This document shows positions 61,977 through 64,000 of a stretch of 64,000 nt of DNA, in pieces; the stretch's first letter is position 1, and each line of letters opens with the position of its first letter. The notes below the pieces were generated by a model. The model did not search any database. It was not told where the DNA came from and saw nothing but the letters and a program-made list of their open reading frames with translations. Source of the stretch: Aquatica leii (taxonomy: Eukaryota; Arthropoda; Insecta; Coleoptera; Lampyridae); the NCBI GenBank assembly GCA_035610365.1, contig CM069439.1, forward strand, positions 24,813,533 to 24,877,532, written 5' to 3'. Position numbers and translations under genes: made by a program.

Positions 61977-62173
61977 TTGCCACATAGTTACAATGAACAG
62001 ATAAATTCTATTTGTTTAGATAGTCAGGACCGGCCTGAAAACGTTAATTGCAAATATCTCAACGCTGGGCAACTTTTGACTAAATCTTTAAAGAAAAATG
62101 CATTATTTAACACCATAAGGAAATTACTCCTTGAGGTTGTAGTCGTGTTTCCGATACACCCTGTATATAATAC
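61977..62173. mobile_element. Terminal scrap of a mariner/Tc1-type transposon (tentative)
   Basis: GATACACCCTGTATATA at 62154-62170 is nearly the same as the end CACCCTGTATATA at 17591-17603, the proven terminus of the mariner-like element in this window. Preceding sequence has an open + frame (61977-62192) with no recognisable transposase motif. Probably a solo end or MITE derivative. Confidence 0.35.
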
Positions 62174-62904
62174 TAGACGTATGCGATATTAACTGTTAAG
62201 TTTGCTAAGATGCGAGATTAGTGACGTAAACTTCTACATATTTTTTTTAGAGATAGGGAAATTGGGGTTACCCTGATGTCCGATATTTACCCACTTTAGT
62301 CTAACATTTGTTTCTTACCTAAAAAACCTTATTTTTACAAAATGCGTATTTGGATTAAGCTCTTTTTAATGGATTCTAAACAAGGAATACTAAAGCAATT
62401 TGTACATTTTCGTTTAAATAACGATTTACAGTATAAACATACTAATTTGTCTATTTTTATATAAATATTTAAACTTCAATTATAAGTTAATTTTGCAAAA
62501 TTGTTAATTAGAATGTAAAAAATTTAAATTTGCAGTGTTTAGTATTAAATTTTATTGATTATAAATTGTTACAGTTACGTTGAATTCAAAATTGTATTTA
62601 ACGAAATTATACGTTTTTAAGATTAATTTGTTCTTGCATGGTCTTTAAATTGATTTTGTTAATATATTTTGTAAAATAATTACTTGGTAGTAATTTATAA
62701 ACTTTAAAATAGAACAGAATTATCTGTTGATTAAATACAAATGCTCAATTACATCGTAACAAAATTATTATTCACAACGTACATGTTCGAGTACATTGGT
62801 TATATTCAGTACACGCTGAACTTTAAGACGAAACCAAAAGCCACTTAATTAGCAATTTAATAAGTTTCTTATATATATTGAGCATTAACATTTAAACACA
62901 TGTG

Positions 62905-62934
62905 TTAATAAGTTTGTTTCTGTTGCAGGTAAGC
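62905..62934 (+). promoter_or_regulatory. Candidate recursive (ratchet-type) splice site
   Basis: A pyrimidine-rich tract and acceptor, AGTTTGTTTCTGTTGCAG, ends at 62928 and is followed without gap by GTAAGC, a good donor. This is the arrangement that marks ratchet points in long Drosophila introns. Branch-point-like TTAAC and TTAAT lie 20-40 bases upstream. It is on the same strand as the first exon at 10268, 52.6 kb downstream. Confidence 0.5.
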
Positions 62935-62970
62935 TTACCAGTAATGATGAAGTAATTGTTTAATCAGCAT
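62929..62970 (+). other. Candidate recursive-splicing exon with strong downstream donor
   Basis: If the acceptor ending at 62928 is used, a 42-base exon would run to GTAAGTAG at 62971, a near-consensus donor. Joined to the phase-1 first exon it would add GKLTSNDEVIV and a stop, so retention would truncate the protein. This is how RS-exons described in vertebrates behave: recognised first, then skipped by re-splicing. Structure is seen; use is inference. Confidence 0.4.
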
Positions 62971-62979
62971 GTAAGTAGA

Positions 62980-64000
62980 CTAACAAAATTAATCATGTGG
63001 TAAATAACATACAAAATATACTTTATTAAAATTTTTTGGTAATTTACAGTACGTTTGTTTGTATTGGTTAAGTTATATTGCACAGAATTAATTAAAATTA
63101 GTCGACAGTAATAGTTGAAATATGTAACTACGTTTGTTTCAATGTAATTTTAGTTTTTAAATATGTATTATGGAAAGCCTCTGAAGTAATTAATTTTGTG
63201 CAATTTTTTTCGTATCAGATCTAAAGTCATTAGTAGAAAGGTTTTTCATAATTTGTTAAATTTAGTAATCGCAAGCATGTATTTACATATGTTTGAATTT
63301 TATCCAAAGTATTGACCCTAGTCTTTCCATATTTAACATCATGGCTAATTACATTAGATTAGTTTTTAACACGACCTCAGGATGGACGTGTAGAACCTGT
63401 CTTTAAAGGATTTTATTTGTAATTATGTAACTACTCTATTTTATTTCGTTCGTCACAAATTAATTAACATATTTTTTTATTTAAACAAGTCTTATTTTAA
63501 CTTCAAATGTTATGTAATATATTTAACTAAACAATAAATTAAAATTTAATGTTTAAGTATGTTGGTTTACTTCTATACGAATGAATTTTGTTGTGTTTTA
63601 ATCAAAATATTTGATTTCATTGAATTATTGTTCATTGTTCTGCCAGGAATTGCAAGTTTACTTTGTGTTATTAAGAGCACTGAAGCAACAATACAAGACA
63701 ATGTTTTTCTACATCAATATATGACACATTCATAATCATTTTATTATTGTCAACATATCGTCAGCAAAGATAAATAGAAAATAGACGATAAGAATTGTTT
63801 CAGTACGTGACTGTTACAACAATAAACAAAAGTACAAAATTTCGGTTATTAGTAATCAAACTAATAATTTGTGTATTTATTCTACAAAAATGTTTTTAAA
63901 ATCCTAACTATTTTAACAATTTTTGCAAAGAAGATTTTGTGTTGACTTAGCATACAGTTGGAAATAGTCAATCTTTGTTAATTAATGAATTGTTTCTTGT
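62980..64000. other. AT-rich noncoding DNA to the right edge
   Basis: No coding exon or element recognised. If the first-exon model holds, this remains intron. Confidence 0.55.

Noticed and set aside
1-64000. tRNA, rRNA or snRNA genes.
   Set aside because: No internal A and B box pair or rRNA-like stretch was found by eye; the few GTTCGA words lack the rest of a tRNA.

Overview
The window is very AT-rich, gene-poor eukaryotic DNA, almost certainly from an insect. Its elements are a jockey-type LINE, mariner/Tc1-like and pogo-like transposons, Penelope-like elements with GIY-YIG nucleases, and several uncharacterised multi-copy families I remember from arthropod genomes. The species cannot be fixed from this sequence. 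No complete host gene is visible. I had no search tools: family names come from reading translated motifs, and classifications are inference unless stated.

Layout. 1-8612 is a tandem array of four copies of a noncoding unit of about 2.0-2.4 kb, running off the left edge; copy 3 carries a clean MITE. 9738-10370 is the only convincing host-gene start: a CpG-rich TATA promoter and a first coding exon on the + strand encoding a signal peptide and ending in a good splice donor. Nothing later in the window reads as its second coding exon, so everything from 10371 on may be one intron of more than 53 kb. At 62929 lies a near-perfect juxtaposed acceptor/donor (ratchet-type recursive splice site) followed 42 bases later by a strong second donor. 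13480-17597 holds a decayed R1/I-type LINE, a possible MITE and two abutting DNA-transposon fragments. 21208-21324 is a small CpG-rich, exon-like island on the minus strand. 21490-25060 is a 47-bp minisatellite of roughly 75 copies, each carrying a short hairpin, with higher-order structure.

From 25.3 to 62.2 kb the window is a transposon graveyard: a Penelope-like fragment (25.3-26.2 kb), family B DNA transposon with long inverted repeats (28975-32194), a Tc1 fragment, a possible two-exon mini-gene (32944-33329), a nearly full-length jockey LINE on the minus strand (33419-37093), family A DNA transposon with both ends and a 4-bp target duplication (37538-39957), a LINE/Penelope mosaic (43.08-44.65 kb), an RTE-like LINE piece, remnants of families D and E, a long Penelope-like element flanked by inverted terminal repeats (55532-58293), a second large family A remnant and a pogo-like fragment. 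The intervals 10.4-13.5, 17.6-21.1, 39.96-43.06, 50.2-53.97 and 62.2-64 kb are AT-rich and show no genes.

The elements do not form a pathway; they are independent insertions. The features most worth following are the promoter plus signal-peptide exon with the candidate recursive splice site, the hairpin minisatellite, and families A and B, for which intact ends can be read directly.
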